Shown here: positions 46,066 to 54,652 of the stretch, one piece after another
Layout of the letters: each line of letters starts with the position of its first letter
Position numbering within the stretch: position 1 is the stretch's first letter
From: Pelagibacteraceae bacterium AG-404-P08
GTDB taxonomy: Bacteria > Pseudomonadota > Alphaproteobacteria > HIMB59
Length of the DNA: 64,000 bases
Direction: 5' to 3'
Assembly: GCA_003216195.1 (NCBI GenBank)
Contig: QCJF01000003.1
Coordinates: forward strand, 1 to 64,000
Position numbers and translations under genes: made by a program
Notes under the pieces: generated by a model
Seen by the model: the letters and a program-made list of their open reading frames with translations, nothing else
Databases searched by the model: none
What the model was told of the DNA's origin: nothing

Positions 46066-46524
46066 CTATAAATTGATATTCTCTTTCTCAATTTTAGATA
46101 CCTTAGAGATGAAACTAGTAGCTGAGTCTTTCAGCTGTATGTTTAAATCAGATATTGCCTGGTCTTTTTCTTTGGCAACTCTTTCCTCAGTCATTTTTAT
46201 TTCATTTTGTATTTTTTCTTCAGTAGATTTAATTAAGCTTTCACTTTCTTGCATTGCTTTATCTTTTGCATCATTAATAATTTGAGATGCTTGACTCTTT
46301 GCATCGTTAAGTTTTACCTCATAATTTTCGATTATTGACTCAGCTTTTTTGATTAGTTCATCTTGTTTTGAGATATGTGATTTAACAAAATCATCTCTTT
46401 GATTCAAAAAAGCTCTGATTTTAGGGAGTGTTGTATATGTTAGTACTGTAAAAAGTATTACAAAAAATACACCCAGCCAAAAAAGCTGAGAAACAAAAAA
46501 TTCTACTTGCTCTAATTGAGGCAT
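46066..46524 (-). CDS. atpG: ATP synthase F0 subunit b' (AtpG/AtpF2)
   Basis: A 152-residue second b-type stalk subunit. MPQLEQVEFFVSQLFWLGVFFVILFTVLTYTTLPKI matches the b' N-terminus, and a long alanine/glutamate/lysine coiled coil follows. The b and b' subunits form a heterodimeric peripheral stalk. The gene order atpB-atpE-atpG-atpF is standard for alphaproteobacteria, whose F1 genes lie elsewhere. Confidence 0.92.
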   Translation of the reverse strand: MPQLEQVEFFVSQLFWLGVFFVILFTVLTYTTLPKIRAFLNQRDDFVKSHISKQDELIKKAESIIENYEVKLNDAKSQASQIINDAKDKAMQESESLIKSTEEKIQNEIKMTEERVAKEKDQAISDLNIQLKDSATSFISKVSKIEKENINL

Positions 46525-46540
46525 TCTTTATCCAGTTAAT

Positions 46541-46768
46541 TTATGAAAATAATATAACTAGAGCTATAACTAATGCGAATAAAGCAATAGCTTCAACAAG
46601 TGCAAAACCCAACATTGTCATGGTAAAAACTTCATTTCTTGCAGCTGGGTTTCTTCCAACAGCAGTAATAAATGCAGCAAAAACATTACCAATACCAATA
46701 CCAGCACCAATCACGCCGATAACAGCTAAACCTGCGCCTAAGTATTTAAGTCCTTCAACTAGTTCCAT
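46541..46768 (-). CDS. atpE: ATP synthase F0 subunit c (AtpE)
   Basis: A 75-residue hairpin of two helices with the polar loop AVGRNPAARNEVF. The ion-binding carboxylate is the glutamate of MLGFALVEAIALFALVIAL. The residues around it do not show the sodium-type signature, so proton coupling is likely. A strong AGGAGG-type ribosome-binding site lies just upstream (CCTCCTTA on the plus strand, near 46776), stronger than its neighbours. This fits the high copy number needed for the c-ring. Confidence 0.96.
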   Translation of the reverse strand: MELVEGLKYLGAGLAVIGVIGAGIGIGNVFAAFITAVGRNPAARNEVFTMTMLGFALVEAIALFALVIALVILFS

Positions 46769-46788
46769 ATTTACCTCCTTATGTTCAT

Positions 46789-47541
46789 CTAGTGTAAGTG
46801 TAAAGCGTCGTTAATATACAAACATGTTAATATTGCAAAAACATATGCTTGCAAAAATGCAATTAATATCTCTAAACCTGTTAAGGCAATTATAAATACT
46901 AATGGCAGAATTCCAAAAAAACCTAGTGCAGAGACAAATCCTGCAAAAACTTTCAGTAAAGTATGACCAGCAAGCATGTTAGCAAAAAGTCTAACAGATA
47001 AGCTTATTGGTCTAGAGAGATAAGATATAATTTCAATTGGTATCAATAAAGGAAGCATATATACGGGCAAGCCAGGGATAACAAAAAAGCTAAAAAATTT
47101 TAAGCCATGTTTTACAAATCCTAAAACTGTAACGAAAATAAACACACCCATTGCAAGAGCTAAAGTCACTATGATATGACTAGTAAAAGTAAAGCTATAA
47201 GGAATCATACCAAAAAGATTTCCAAATAAAATAAACATGAACAAAGTAAAAACTAAAGGAAAGTATTTTTTGCCCTCTTTACCAACAGTGTCTGCTAATA
47301 AACTATTTATAAAATTAAAACCAAGCTCAGCAGCAACTTGCATTCTTGTCGGATAAAGGTCACTAACAGAGTTTGTTTTTTTTGCTTTTAAAAAAGGCAC
47401 TGTAAAAAAAATTAAAATAAACGCTGTTGTAATAGTCATCCATAGAGCAGAATTAGTAAAAGAGATATCAAAACCTAAAAAGTTAATGTCAACGATGGGT
47501 TGTATTTCAAACTGTTTGAGAGGACTCTCACCCTTGGCCAT
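46789..47541 (-). CDS. atpB: ATP synthase F0 subunit a (AtpB)
   Basis: A 250-residue polytopic subunit. SLSVRLFANMLAGHTLLKV contains the essential arginine that faces the c-ring carboxylate. LEILIAFLQAYVFAILTCLYINDALH is the conserved last helix. It provides the proton half-channels. It lies 17 bases after atpI. Confidence 0.96.
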   Translation of the reverse strand: MAKGESPLKQFEIQPIVDINFLGFDISFTNSALWMTITTAFILIFFTVPFLKAKKTNSVSDLYPTRMQVAAELGFNFINSLLADTVGKEGKKYFPLVFTLFMFILFGNLFGMIPYSFTFTSHIIVTLALAMGVFIFVTVLGFVKHGLKFFSFFVIPGLPVYMLPLLIPIEIISYLSRPISLSVRLFANMLAGHTLLKVFAGFVSALGFFGILPLVFIIALTGLEILIAFLQAYVFAILTCLYINDALHLH

Positions 47542-47558
47542 GAGGTACTTAAACAGAT

Positions 47559-47795
47559 TTATTTAGAGTTTTCTATGCGACGTATAAGCCTGTAAATATT
47601 CAATAAACCTGCAAAAAAACCAAGTATTATCAACGTTATTAAACCAATAGGTTTGCTGTCAAACATCTTATCAATCAACAATCCAATAACAACAGAAACA
47701 ATTAAAGCGCCCAATAATTCAGTTGAGATTCTATAAGCAAAGCTAAGACCTTGCATACTTGGCTTTTTATTATCATTTTCTTCATCATTTACCAT
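47559..47795 (-). CDS. atpI: AtpI/AtpZ-type ATP synthase accessory protein
   Basis: A 78-residue protein with two helices (LLGALIVSVVIGLLIDKMF and LITLIILGFFAGLLNIYRLI), the layout of the AtpZ/AtpI family. These proteins assist c-ring assembly or associated ion uptake in other bacteria. Its ATG shares one base with the stop of smc, so F0 expression depends at least partly on the upstream dciA-dsbA-smc transcript or on a promoter inside smc. Confidence 0.88.
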   Translation of the reverse strand: MVNDEENDNKKPSMQGLSFAYRISTELLGALIVSVVIGLLIDKMFDSKPIGLITLIILGFFAGLLNIYRLIRRIENSK

Positions 47796-50395
47796 TATTC
47801 AGCGTACTTTACGGCTTCTTCTAATTCAACAGAGACTATTTGAGAAATTCCCTCCTCGGGCATTGTAACACCATAGAGTCTGTCTACTCTAGACATTGTC
47901 ATTCGATTATGAGTAACAATAATAAATTTGGTTTGAACTTTTTCTGAAATTTCTTCGACCATACTACAAAATCTATCCACATTATTGTCATCTAGAGGAG
48001 CATCAACCTCATCCAATATACAAAAAGGTGATGGGTTCGCTATAAATACGGCAAATAATAATGAAATTGCAGTTAAAGCTTGCTCACCTCCAGATAATAA
48101 AGTTATATTTTGCATTTTCTTACCTGGAGGACTGGCAAATATCTCCAAACCAGAGTTTAAAGGATCTTCATCGTTTTGGATAAGTTTCAGGTAAGCTTTT
48201 CCTCCGCCAAATAACTTTGTAAATAGTCTTTCAAAATTTTCATTAACAATTTTAAAAGCCTCTTTTAGTCGCAATACACCTTCTTTATTAATTTTATTAA
48301 TTGCCTCATGTAATTTTTCTATAGATTCTTGAATTTCATTTTTATCTTTAATTGTTTCATCAACTTTTTCTCTTAATTTTACATATTCATCCTCAGCAAG
48401 TAAGTTTACAGCACCAATTCTCTCCCTTTCAGCGTTTAATCTTAATACTCTTTTCTCTGCGGTCTCTAAATCTTCATCTCTTTTGAATTTATCTACCTCT
48501 TTTTCTAAATTTAATAAATCAACATTAATTTTTTCTCTACATGATTGAGCGAGCTGAGTTAAATTATGTGAATAATTTGAAATTTCTGACTCCTTTCGTA
48601 TCAACTCCTCCTTTACAACAGAGTAATTTTGTTCTTTATTTCTCAACTCTTTTGAAAGGCTTTCTAAAAGATTTTCTTGCTCTTGTAACTTATCGTCAAA
48701 AAGTTTTTTTTCGTCATCTAGTTGCTTAATTTTATTTAGTAAAAATTGTCTTTTGCTATCAATATCTCCTGGATTGTTTTCAGAAATTTCTAACTCTTCT
48801 TTAGCAGTTTTTATTCTTTGATTTAAGTCCTCAGTTTTTTGAACAGTGACCTCTAAAATTCTTTCCCACTCAAGCACTTGCTTTTTAAGATCGTTTAGCC
48901 TCTTTTCTTTTAATTCTGACAGTATTGTTGAGATATTAGCCTCATAACTACTGGAAATAAAAAGTCCATCCCAACGCCACAAATTACCCTCAAGATCGAC
49001 TATAGCCTGTCCAATACTTATTTTTGTATGATTTTCTAAACCTTCTTTTTTTGAAGACACAATAGCAACATTATTAAGCTTATTCATTACTTGGTTTGGA
49101 ACTTTAATAACTTTAGAAGCTGGTTCACAATTAAAACTAAACTCTTTATTGGCTTGCTCAACTGAGTGCTCTCTCCAATAATAAACATCATCAGGTTCCA
49201 ATGATGCTAAAAGTTCTTTACCAAAAATTGCAGCTACTGCATTTTCATATTTTTTATCAAAGGAAATATTGTTTAATAAACTTTTATCTGATTGATTTAC
49301 GTTGCTGTCTCGATTTTCAGCTTCAAATTCCTTAGAGGATAAGTCTTCAATATCTTTCCTAATAGTTTTGATTTTACTGGTCGTTTCTTCAAATTGTGTT
49401 TGCTCAATTTGTAAGTCTTGATTAAGTTGTTTTACGCGATGCTCGAGGTTTATCTTGTGCTCTTCAAAACGTAATTCTTCCTGTTTAAGATTTTCTATAG
49501 TCATATTCAACCTATCAAGTTCACTGTTCAATGAGTATGATTTCTCTCTCATTGGTGGAATTTTAACTTTTAAATCTTCATAAGCTTGATCTTGAATTGA
49601 TACATCGCCCTGGAAATCAGCAAGTTTTACTTTTATTTTATCTTTTTCTTCAGTAAGCCTCTCAAGAATAAGTTGAAGTTTGTTTCTTTTTACGAAAAAT
49701 ACAGACGCTTCCGCATTCTTGATTAAAGTTGATATATTTCTAAATCTTTCAGCTTCTTTAGCTTGTTTTTTAAGAATAGCTAATTGTTCTTCGTATGTTT
49801 GAATAACATCTTCTACTCTCAATAGATTATTATTGGCACCTTTCAACCTCAACTCTGCATCATGTCTTCTGGATTGCAGGCCAAGTATTCCAGCAGCTTC
49901 CTCTAAAACCATTTTTCTATCTTCTGGTTTCGCTTGGGTGATTGCTCCAATACGACCTTGACTAACTATCGAAGTTGATCTGGCTGATGTAGAGGCGTCG
50001 GCAAATAGCAATTGAATATCTTTCAATCTTACCTCTTTACCATTTATGAATGAATTCGTTCCTTCTCCTCTCCATATCTTTCTAGCAATTTCTAATTGTT
50101 TTGATTGAAATTTATTTTCTAAATCACTTCCATCAATATTTACAAACAAACCTACTTCAGCGATATTCCATGAGGGCCGATTATCAGTTCCATTGAAAAT
50201 TAAATCATCAATCTCTTTGCCGCGAAGTTGTTTGGCAGAGACCTCCCCTAAACCAAACCTTATTGCTTCAACAATGTTTGATTTTCCGCAACCATTGGGA
50301 CCAACTATACCAGTAAGACCATTTTTGATTTCAAAATCTGTTGGCTCTACAAAAGATTTAAAACCTTTAATTGAGAGTTTATCTAAAGATAACAA
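47795..50395 (-). CDS. smc: chromosome segregation ATPase Smc, short-armed form
   Basis: An 866-residue SMC protein against about 1150 in Caulobacter-type relatives. The N-terminal head has GIVGPNGCGKSNIVEAIRFGLGE (Walker A near 33). The hinge lies at about 373-485 (ISFDKKYENAVAAIFGKELLASLEPDD). The C-terminal head has LSGGEQALTAISLLFA (767) and FCILDEVDAPLDD (about 791). Each coiled-coil arm is only about 200 residues. All ATPase motifs are intact, so this is shortening rather than decay. It organises and helps resolve the chromosome. Confidence 0.93.
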   Translation of the reverse strand: MLSLDKLSIKGFKSFVEPTDFEIKNGLTGIVGPNGCGKSNIVEAIRFGLGEVSAKQLRGKEIDDLIFNGTDNRPSWNIAEVGLFVNIDGSDLENKFQSKQLEIARKIWRGEGTNSFINGKEVRLKDIQLLFADASTSARSTSIVSQGRIGAITQAKPEDRKMVLEEAAGILGLQSRRHDAELRLKGANNNLLRVEDVIQTYEEQLAILKKQAKEAERFRNISTLIKNAEASVFFVKRNKLQLILERLTEEKDKIKVKLADFQGDVSIQDQAYEDLKVKIPPMREKSYSLNSELDRLNMTIENLKQEELRFEEHKINLEHRVKQLNQDLQIEQTQFEETTSKIKTIRKDIEDLSSKEFEAENRDSNVNQSDKSLLNNISFDKKYENAVAAIFGKELLASLEPDDVYYWREHSVEQANKEFSFNCEPASKVIKVPNQVMNKLNNVAIVSSKKEGLENHTKISIGQAIVDLEGNLWRWDGLFISSSYEANISTILSELKEKRLNDLKKQVLEWERILEVTVQKTEDLNQRIKTAKEELEISENNPGDIDSKRQFLLNKIKQLDDEKKLFDDKLQEQENLLESLSKELRNKEQNYSVVKEELIRKESEISNYSHNLTQLAQSCREKINVDLLNLEKEVDKFKRDEDLETAEKRVLRLNAERERIGAVNLLAEDEYVKLREKVDETIKDKNEIQESIEKLHEAINKINKEGVLRLKEAFKIVNENFERLFTKLFGGGKAYLKLIQNDEDPLNSGLEIFASPPGKKMQNITLLSGGEQALTAISLLFAVFIANPSPFCILDEVDAPLDDNNVDRFCSMVEEISEKVQTKFIIVTHNRMTMSRVDRLYGVTMPEEGISQIVSVELEEAVKYAE

Positions 50396-50396
50396 A

Positions 50397-51014
50397 TTAA
50401 TTATTCAATTTTTTATTAATTATTTTTATAAATTCTGATGCAGGCCGATTACCCTGAATTTTCTCACCATTAATTAAAAATGTTGGCGTGCTCTCAACAC
50501 CAAAAATGTTTTGAGCATCAACTTGAAGAGATAAAAGTTCATTATGAGAATTTTCATCTTTTAAGCAAGATTGTAACTCTTCATCCCCAAGACCATGTTG
50601 CAATCCATAGCTATTAAGTAATTCAATAATTTCTTCTCCAGAACTTGCTTTTGTCCAAACATCATAGTTTTCATAGACAGAGTCAACATAGCTTGTACGA
50701 ACGTTTTCACTACAATTTGCAATAATAGCCCCATAAAAAGCAGCTTGATTTAAGGGAAAATCTATTAAGTAAAAATTAATATTTTTATAAACACTACTTT
50801 CTTTTAATCCTATAAGCGTTTCATTGTGAAATGCAGCACAGTGTGAGCAACTGAATGATGAAAACTCAATAACATCAACTGAATTTTCCTCAGACGATTT
50901 AACAAGAGGTTGAATGTTGTTATCCTCTAAATAATTTTTGTATTCATAAATTTTTGATATTGCAGGATTTGTTGACAGTGCAACCAAAAAAAATATTAGA
51001 CTAATTGTTTTCAT
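50397..51014 (-). CDS. DsbA-family thiol:disulfide oxidoreductase
   Basis: A 205-residue periplasmic thioredoxin-fold protein with a signal peptide (MKTISLIFFLVALSTNPAISK). FSSFSCSHCAAFHNE carries the CxxC active site (CSHC). ESTPTFLINGEKIQGNRP contains the cis-proline loop. It would introduce disulfides into exported proteins, with the DsbB at 10.7 kb reoxidising it. It lies one base from smc and overlaps dciA by 14 bases. Confidence 0.92.
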   Translation of the reverse strand: MKTISLIFFLVALSTNPAISKIYEYKNYLEDNNIQPLVKSSEENSVDVIEFSSFSCSHCAAFHNETLIGLKESSVYKNINFYLIDFPLNQAAFYGAIIANCSENVRTSYVDSVYENYDVWTKASSGEEIIELLNSYGLQHGLGDEELQSCLKDENSHNELLSLQVDAQNIFGVESTPTFLINGEKIQGNRPASEFIKIINKKLNN

Positions 51015-51453
51015 GTAACTTTTTATTTATATTTTCAAAAATAGATCTTACTTCTTCGTCTTTTATATCATTAAATTTTTGTTTATTAAGAGTTTTTCCT
51101 TCTACTTTCATTGATAAATTTGAAATATTACTATTTTCTAAATTCTTATCAGAAAGATCTTGAAAAAATAGGATTTTATTTACTTTCACTCCAGTTACTT
51201 CCTCAATTTTTATGACAATTTCATTTGTACTTGAATGCATTTCGAAAGATTTTTCTGGGCTGACTCTTAATTCAAGAATTATAGATTCTGTTTTATTATT
51301 TATTATAGTTTTTTTTAATTGGACAAATTTATTGTTAATGCCAAAAATATACTCCCAGTTTTTTAAAATAAGAGTATTTATTTTTAGCTTTTTTTTATTT
51401 ACCTTATTTACCAGATGAAAAGCAATATCATTGAGCTTGGAGAATTTTTTCAT
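51001..51453 (-). CDS. dciA: DUF721/DciA-like protein
   Basis: A 150-residue protein resembling the DciA (DUF721) family. An N-terminal helical part (DIAFHLVNKVNKKKLKINTLILKNWEYIFG) precedes a KH-like segment (ESIILELRVSPEKSFEMHSSTNEIVIKIEEVTG), and a charged tail follows. DciA is the replicative-helicase loader of bacteria that lack DnaC. The similarity is by pattern and by the mutY-dciA-dsbA-smc synteny of alphaproteobacteria. Its start region overlaps the divergent mutY start by 39 bases. Confidence 0.78.
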   Translation of the reverse strand: MKKFSKLNDIAFHLVNKVNKKKLKINTLILKNWEYIFGINNKFVQLKKTIINNKTESIILELRVSPEKSFEMHSSTNEIVIKIEEVTGVKVNKILFFQDLSDKNLENSNISNLSMKVEGKTLNKQKFNDIKDEEVRSIFENINKKLHENN

Positions 51454-52413
51454 AAAGACAAATTTATCCCTTTAATCCTACATTGGTTTAAAAAAAATCA
51501 AAGAAACTTATATTGGAGAAGGAATAGAAATTTATACCTAACTTATTTATCAGAAATTATGCTTCAACAAACAACTGTTAAAACAGTAGAAAATAAAATA
51601 TTAGAAATTATAAATATTTTTCCAAGTTTTAATTCCTATAAGAATAAAAGATTAGAACATTTATTAAAAGTTTGGTCAGGATTAGGCTATTACAAGAGGG
51701 CAGAGAATTTATTCAAAGCAGTAACAATTATTAACAATAGCTACAATGGTGAATTGCCAGATGATAGAGATAGTCTCATCTCTTTGCCTGGTGTTGGAAA
51801 ATATACTTCAAGTGCGATACTAGCTATAGGCCATAATAAAAAATCATTCCCAGTTGATATCAATGTAAAAAGATTAATACAGAGAGTATCTGGTTTAAAA
51901 CTCAATGATGACGAGATTGAAGAAATACTTAGTTCAGCTTGTAAAAAAAAGATTTCTTATAGGAGTTTAGCTGAGTCGATGATGGATTATAGTTCTATTA
52001 TTTGCAAAAAAAATAGCCCCGAATGCTCCAAATGTATATTTTCCAGTTTCTGTAAATCAGCTTTCAAATCATTTAAAAATAATAAAAATATAAAAAAAAA
52101 TAAAAAGGAAATAGATTTCTATTTAATAAACTCTCCTTTACATATTTGTTTTATAAAAAAACCAAAATTTCAATTTTACAAAAACTTTATCCATTTACCC
52201 TCAAATTTGGATAAAGAATTTATAGCAAATTTAAATTTAAAAAATAAAGAAAAAATCAAAAGTTTTAAATTTACAATCACAAATAACCTCTTCCAAATAA
52301 ATGTTTATAAACTTAAGCTTAAAAAATTAAAAATTAATAATTCAGTATGGATAGAAAAATCAAAAACTAACCAGCTTGCATTACCAACACTCTTTAAAAG
52401 AATATTAAATTAA
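51415..52413 (+). CDS. mutY: A/G-specific adenine glycosylase MutY
   Basis: A 332-residue HhH-GPD glycosylase that removes adenine opposite 8-oxoguanine. YLSEIMLQQTTVKTV has the catalytic glutamate, LPGVGKYTSSAIL is the helix-hairpin-helix, and FPVDINVKRLIQR has the catalytic aspartate (VDIN instead of the usual VDGN). CKKNSPECSKCIFSSFC is an intact C-x6-C-x2-C-x5-C iron-sulfur motif. The C-terminal NUDIX-like recognition domain is short and divergent. Confidence 0.92.
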   Translation: MKSNIIELGEFFHKDKFIPLILHWFKKNQRNLYWRRNRNLYLTYLSEIMLQQTTVKTVENKILEIINIFPSFNSYKNKRLEHLLKVWSGLGYYKRAENLFKAVTIINNSYNGELPDDRDSLISLPGVGKYTSSAILAIGHNKKSFPVDINVKRLIQRVSGLKLNDDEIEEILSSACKKKISYRSLAESMMDYSSIICKKNSPECSKCIFSSFCKSAFKSFKNNKNIKKNKKEIDFYLINSPLHICFIKKPKFQFYKNFIHLPSNLDKEFIANLNLKNKEKIKSFKFTITNNLFQINVYKLKLKKLKINNSVWIEKSKTNQLALPTLFKRILN

Positions 52414-53474
52414 CTCCTCATCTTCTTTCTAATTTCATCGATACATATTAAATTCTTTTTTTTATCCTCATAATGCCAATAATCCCATCCATTGAAACTC
52501 GATGTCTTATTTACTTTTGCAGCAATTTTATGAATTGATCCTCTCTCATTTTTATATGAAATACTCCCATCTGGTAAAATTGTGGCTTTATAGCTTTTCT
52601 TATTGTTATAGAGTTTAGCACCTGGCTTTAAATGTCCATTGTCAATTAAACTTGCAAAGGGTATTTTTTGTGTTGGTTTATCTTTTTCATTAATCTCTAA
52701 TAAATTATTTTTCAAAGATTTAATTTTTTTTAATCTTTTAATAGCTAAATTAAAATAACCTTCATCTTTTTCAAAACCTATGTAATTTCTTCCCAAATAT
52801 TTTGCTTCAGCACAGAAACTTGCTGTGCCTGCAAAAGGTTCTAGTACTAGATCTCCTTGTATCGATGACTGAATAATAATTTTTTTCATCAAAGCTAAGG
52901 GTTTTTGAGTTGGGTGAGCTGTTTGGTTTTTATTGTTTTTCAGCCTTTCTTTTCCTGAACAAATCGGGAAGTTCCAAATACTTCTCTCTTGTCTGTCTTC
53001 ATTTGCAACCTTTAAAGTATGATAATTAAATTGATACTTAGATTTAGGTTTTTTTGAGCACCAAATAAGAGTTTCATGCGCATTAGTAAGTCTTGTTGCT
53101 CTAAAATTTGGTAACGGGTTAGATTTGGCCCAAATAACATCATTTAAAATCCAAAAGTTTAAATCTTGGAGAATTTTTCCAATTCTAAAAATATTATGAT
53201 ATGAACCAATAATCCATAACCCTCCATCAGGTTTAAGAACTCTTTTACACTCAGTTAAATAAGAAAAGGTAAAATCATCATAACTCGAGTAGCTATCAAA
53301 TTTATCCCAATCCTGATTGACACCATTGACAATGGAATGATTTGGTCTAGTTAAGACTTTGTTTAATTGTAAATTATAAGGAGGATCTAAGAAAACTAAA
53401 TCAATTGTCTGATCTTCAATCTTAGCCAATAGATCAAGACAATCACCTAAATATAGGTTATTTGATTTCAACAC
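52410..53474 (-). CDS. ccrM: cell-cycle-type DNA adenine methyltransferase CcrM (GANTC)
   Basis: A 354-residue beta-class N6-adenine methyltransferase. FLDPPYNLQL is the catalytic DPPY motif near residue 30, TAHPTQKPLALMKKII and LVLEPFAGTASFCAEA form the SAM-binding part. The C-terminal domain (HLKPGAKLY... TILPDGSISY... GSIHKIAAKV... NGWDYWHY) is the RAMA-like extension of CcrM, which methylates GANTC once per cell cycle in alphaproteobacteria. The start is a GTG. Two GANTC sites lie immediately upstream. No restriction partner is adjacent, so it is an orphan methylase. Confidence 0.94.
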   Translation of the reverse strand: MLKSNNLYLGDCLDLLAKIEDQTIDLVFLDPPYNLQLNKVLTRPNHSIVNGVNQDWDKFDSYSSYDDFTFSYLTECKRVLKPDGGLWIIGSYHNIFRIGKILQDLNFWILNDVIWAKSNPLPNFRATRLTNAHETLIWCSKKPKSKYQFNYHTLKVANEDRQERSIWNFPICSGKERLKNNKNQTAHPTQKPLALMKKIIIQSSIQGDLVLEPFAGTASFCAEAKYLGRNYIGFEKDEGYFNLAIKRLKKIKSLKNNLLEINEKDKPTQKIPFASLIDNGHLKPGAKLYNNKKSYKATILPDGSISYKNERGSIHKIAAKVNKTSSFNGWDYWHYEDKKKNLICIDEIRKKMRS

Positions 53475-53478
53475 GTAT

Positions 53479-53502
53479 GAATCTTAATATTTATAAAGAA
53501 TC
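53479..53502 (-). promoter_or_regulatory. paired GANTC (GATTC) sites directly upstream of ccrM
   Basis: Read on the minus strand, GATTC occurs at 53498-53502 and again at 53479-53483, the second ending 4 bases before the ccrM GTG. Both match GANTC, the expected target of the CcrM encoded next to them. In Caulobacter, GANTC sites in the ccrM leader make the promoter sensitive to methylation state. The same logic here is inference. The spacer between rnhB and ccrM is only 61 bases. Confidence 0.55.
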
Positions 53503-53535
53503 TTGTGTAAAAAAAACTTACTCTACTGTTGATAA

Positions 53536-54141
53536 CTAAGTAGATAACTTTTTGATAAGTTTACTTATAGGTTGATAAGTGGTCCTGTGATATTTGCTGA
53601 CCCCATGTGTATAAATAGCACTTAAGTGAGACTTTGTACCGTAACCAGCATTTTTATTCCATTGATAATTACCATCTAAAGAGTGGAGTTTCAGAAGTAA
53701 TTTGTCTCTGAAGACTTTTGCTATAATTGAAGCTGCTGACACCTGATTAATTTTGTCATCTGCTTTAATTAAAGATTTTACCTTATAACCTTTCATTTCG
53801 CCTGGAATAAATTTTCCATCTATGATGATTGTATCTGATTTTTTAGACAACAAAATTATCGATTGTTTCATGCTTTGCAAAACTACATTGTGAATATTAA
53901 ACCTTTCAATAAACTTTTTTTTTCCAAAAATAATTTGATAATTATATTCGAAACCTTTATTTAATCTGAAATATTCATAAATTTCCTCTCTCTTTTTTTT
54001 ATTTATTTTTTTTGAGTCAGTGACACTAAATGGAAGTTTATCAAATAAGGAATTTTGTGATCTAAAAGCACAAATTATTGCACTTCCAACAAGAGATCCT
54101 CTACCAACCTCATCGACTCCAACAACATATTCACTCATCAA
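53536..54141 (-). CDS. rnhB: ribonuclease HII RnhB
   Basis: A 201-residue type 2 RNase H. VGVDEVGRGSLVGSAIICA carries the DEGRG-type catalytic Asp-Glu (here DEVGRG). IIIDGKFIP and KADDKINQVSAASIIAKVFRD hold the other aspartates. AGYGTKSHLSAIYTHGVSKYHRTTYQP is the C-terminal signature. It removes ribonucleotides embedded in DNA. It overlaps moaB by 11 bases. Confidence 0.94.
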   Translation of the reverse strand: MMSEYVVGVDEVGRGSLVGSAIICAFRSQNSLFDKLPFSVTDSKKINKKKREEIYEYFRLNKGFEYNYQIIFGKKKFIERFNIHNVVLQSMKQSIILLSKKSDTIIIDGKFIPGEMKGYKVKSLIKADDKINQVSAASIIAKVFRDKLLLKLHSLDGNYQWNKNAGYGTKSHLSAIYTHGVSKYHRTTYQPISKLIKKLST

Positions 54142-54652
54142 GTCTAGGTATTAGCTCGACAAAATTACATGGCTTGTGTCTTATGTCTAATTGATGAAAA
54201 AGAATATCATTCCAAGCATCTCTAACAGCAGAAGTAGATCCAGGTAAACAAAAGATGTAAGTTTGATTTAATAAAAATGCACTTGCTCGAGATTGTATAG
54301 TTGAGGTTCCAATTTTTTTATAGCTTAATTGTCTAAACAATTCACCAAATCCCGGAATTTCAACTTGTGATATTTTTTTTAAGGCATCAATAGTGTTATC
54401 TCTCCCCGTCAGACCAGTCCCACCTGAAGTAATTATTACATCGTGTTCGATAGATGCTGTTAATTTCTGAATAATAGGAATAAAGAGCTTAGGTTCATCC
54501 TCAATAATCTGATAATGGGAAACAAAATGTCCTTTTTTGTGTATTAGTTCTTTTAATGTATTACCTGATTTATCATCACTTTCTTTTCTTGTATCCGATA
54601 AAGTGATTACGGCAATATTTATTTTTTTAAATATTATTTTTTCATCAATCAT
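54131..54652 (-). CDS. moaB: molybdopterin adenylyltransferase-like protein MoaB/Mog
   Basis: A 173-residue MPT-binding-fold protein. INIAVITLSDTRKESDDKSGNTL, DVIITSGGTGLTGRDNTIDAL and IFCLPGSTSAVRDAWNDIL are the family's conserved blocks. The MoaB/Mog group adenylates molybdopterin during cofactor synthesis. Whether this protein still does so depends on other moa genes not in this window. It overlaps slt by 8 bases. Confidence 0.9.
   Translation of the reverse strand: MIDEKIIFKKINIAVITLSDTRKESDDKSGNTLKELIHKKGHFVSHYQIIEDEPKLFIPIIQKLTASIEHDVIITSGGTGLTGRDNTIDALKKISQVEIPGFGELFRQLSYKKIGTSTIQSRASAFLLNQTYIFCLPGSTSAVRDAWNDILFHQLDIRHKPCNFVELIPRLDE

Noticed and set aside
53527-53535. DnaA-box-like TTATCAACA on the minus strand upstream of ccrM
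   Set aside because: It has one mismatch to TTATCCACA and occurs singly, in AT-rich DNA where such matches are expected. There is no cluster of boxes or AT-rich unwinding region to suggest an origin or clear DnaA control.
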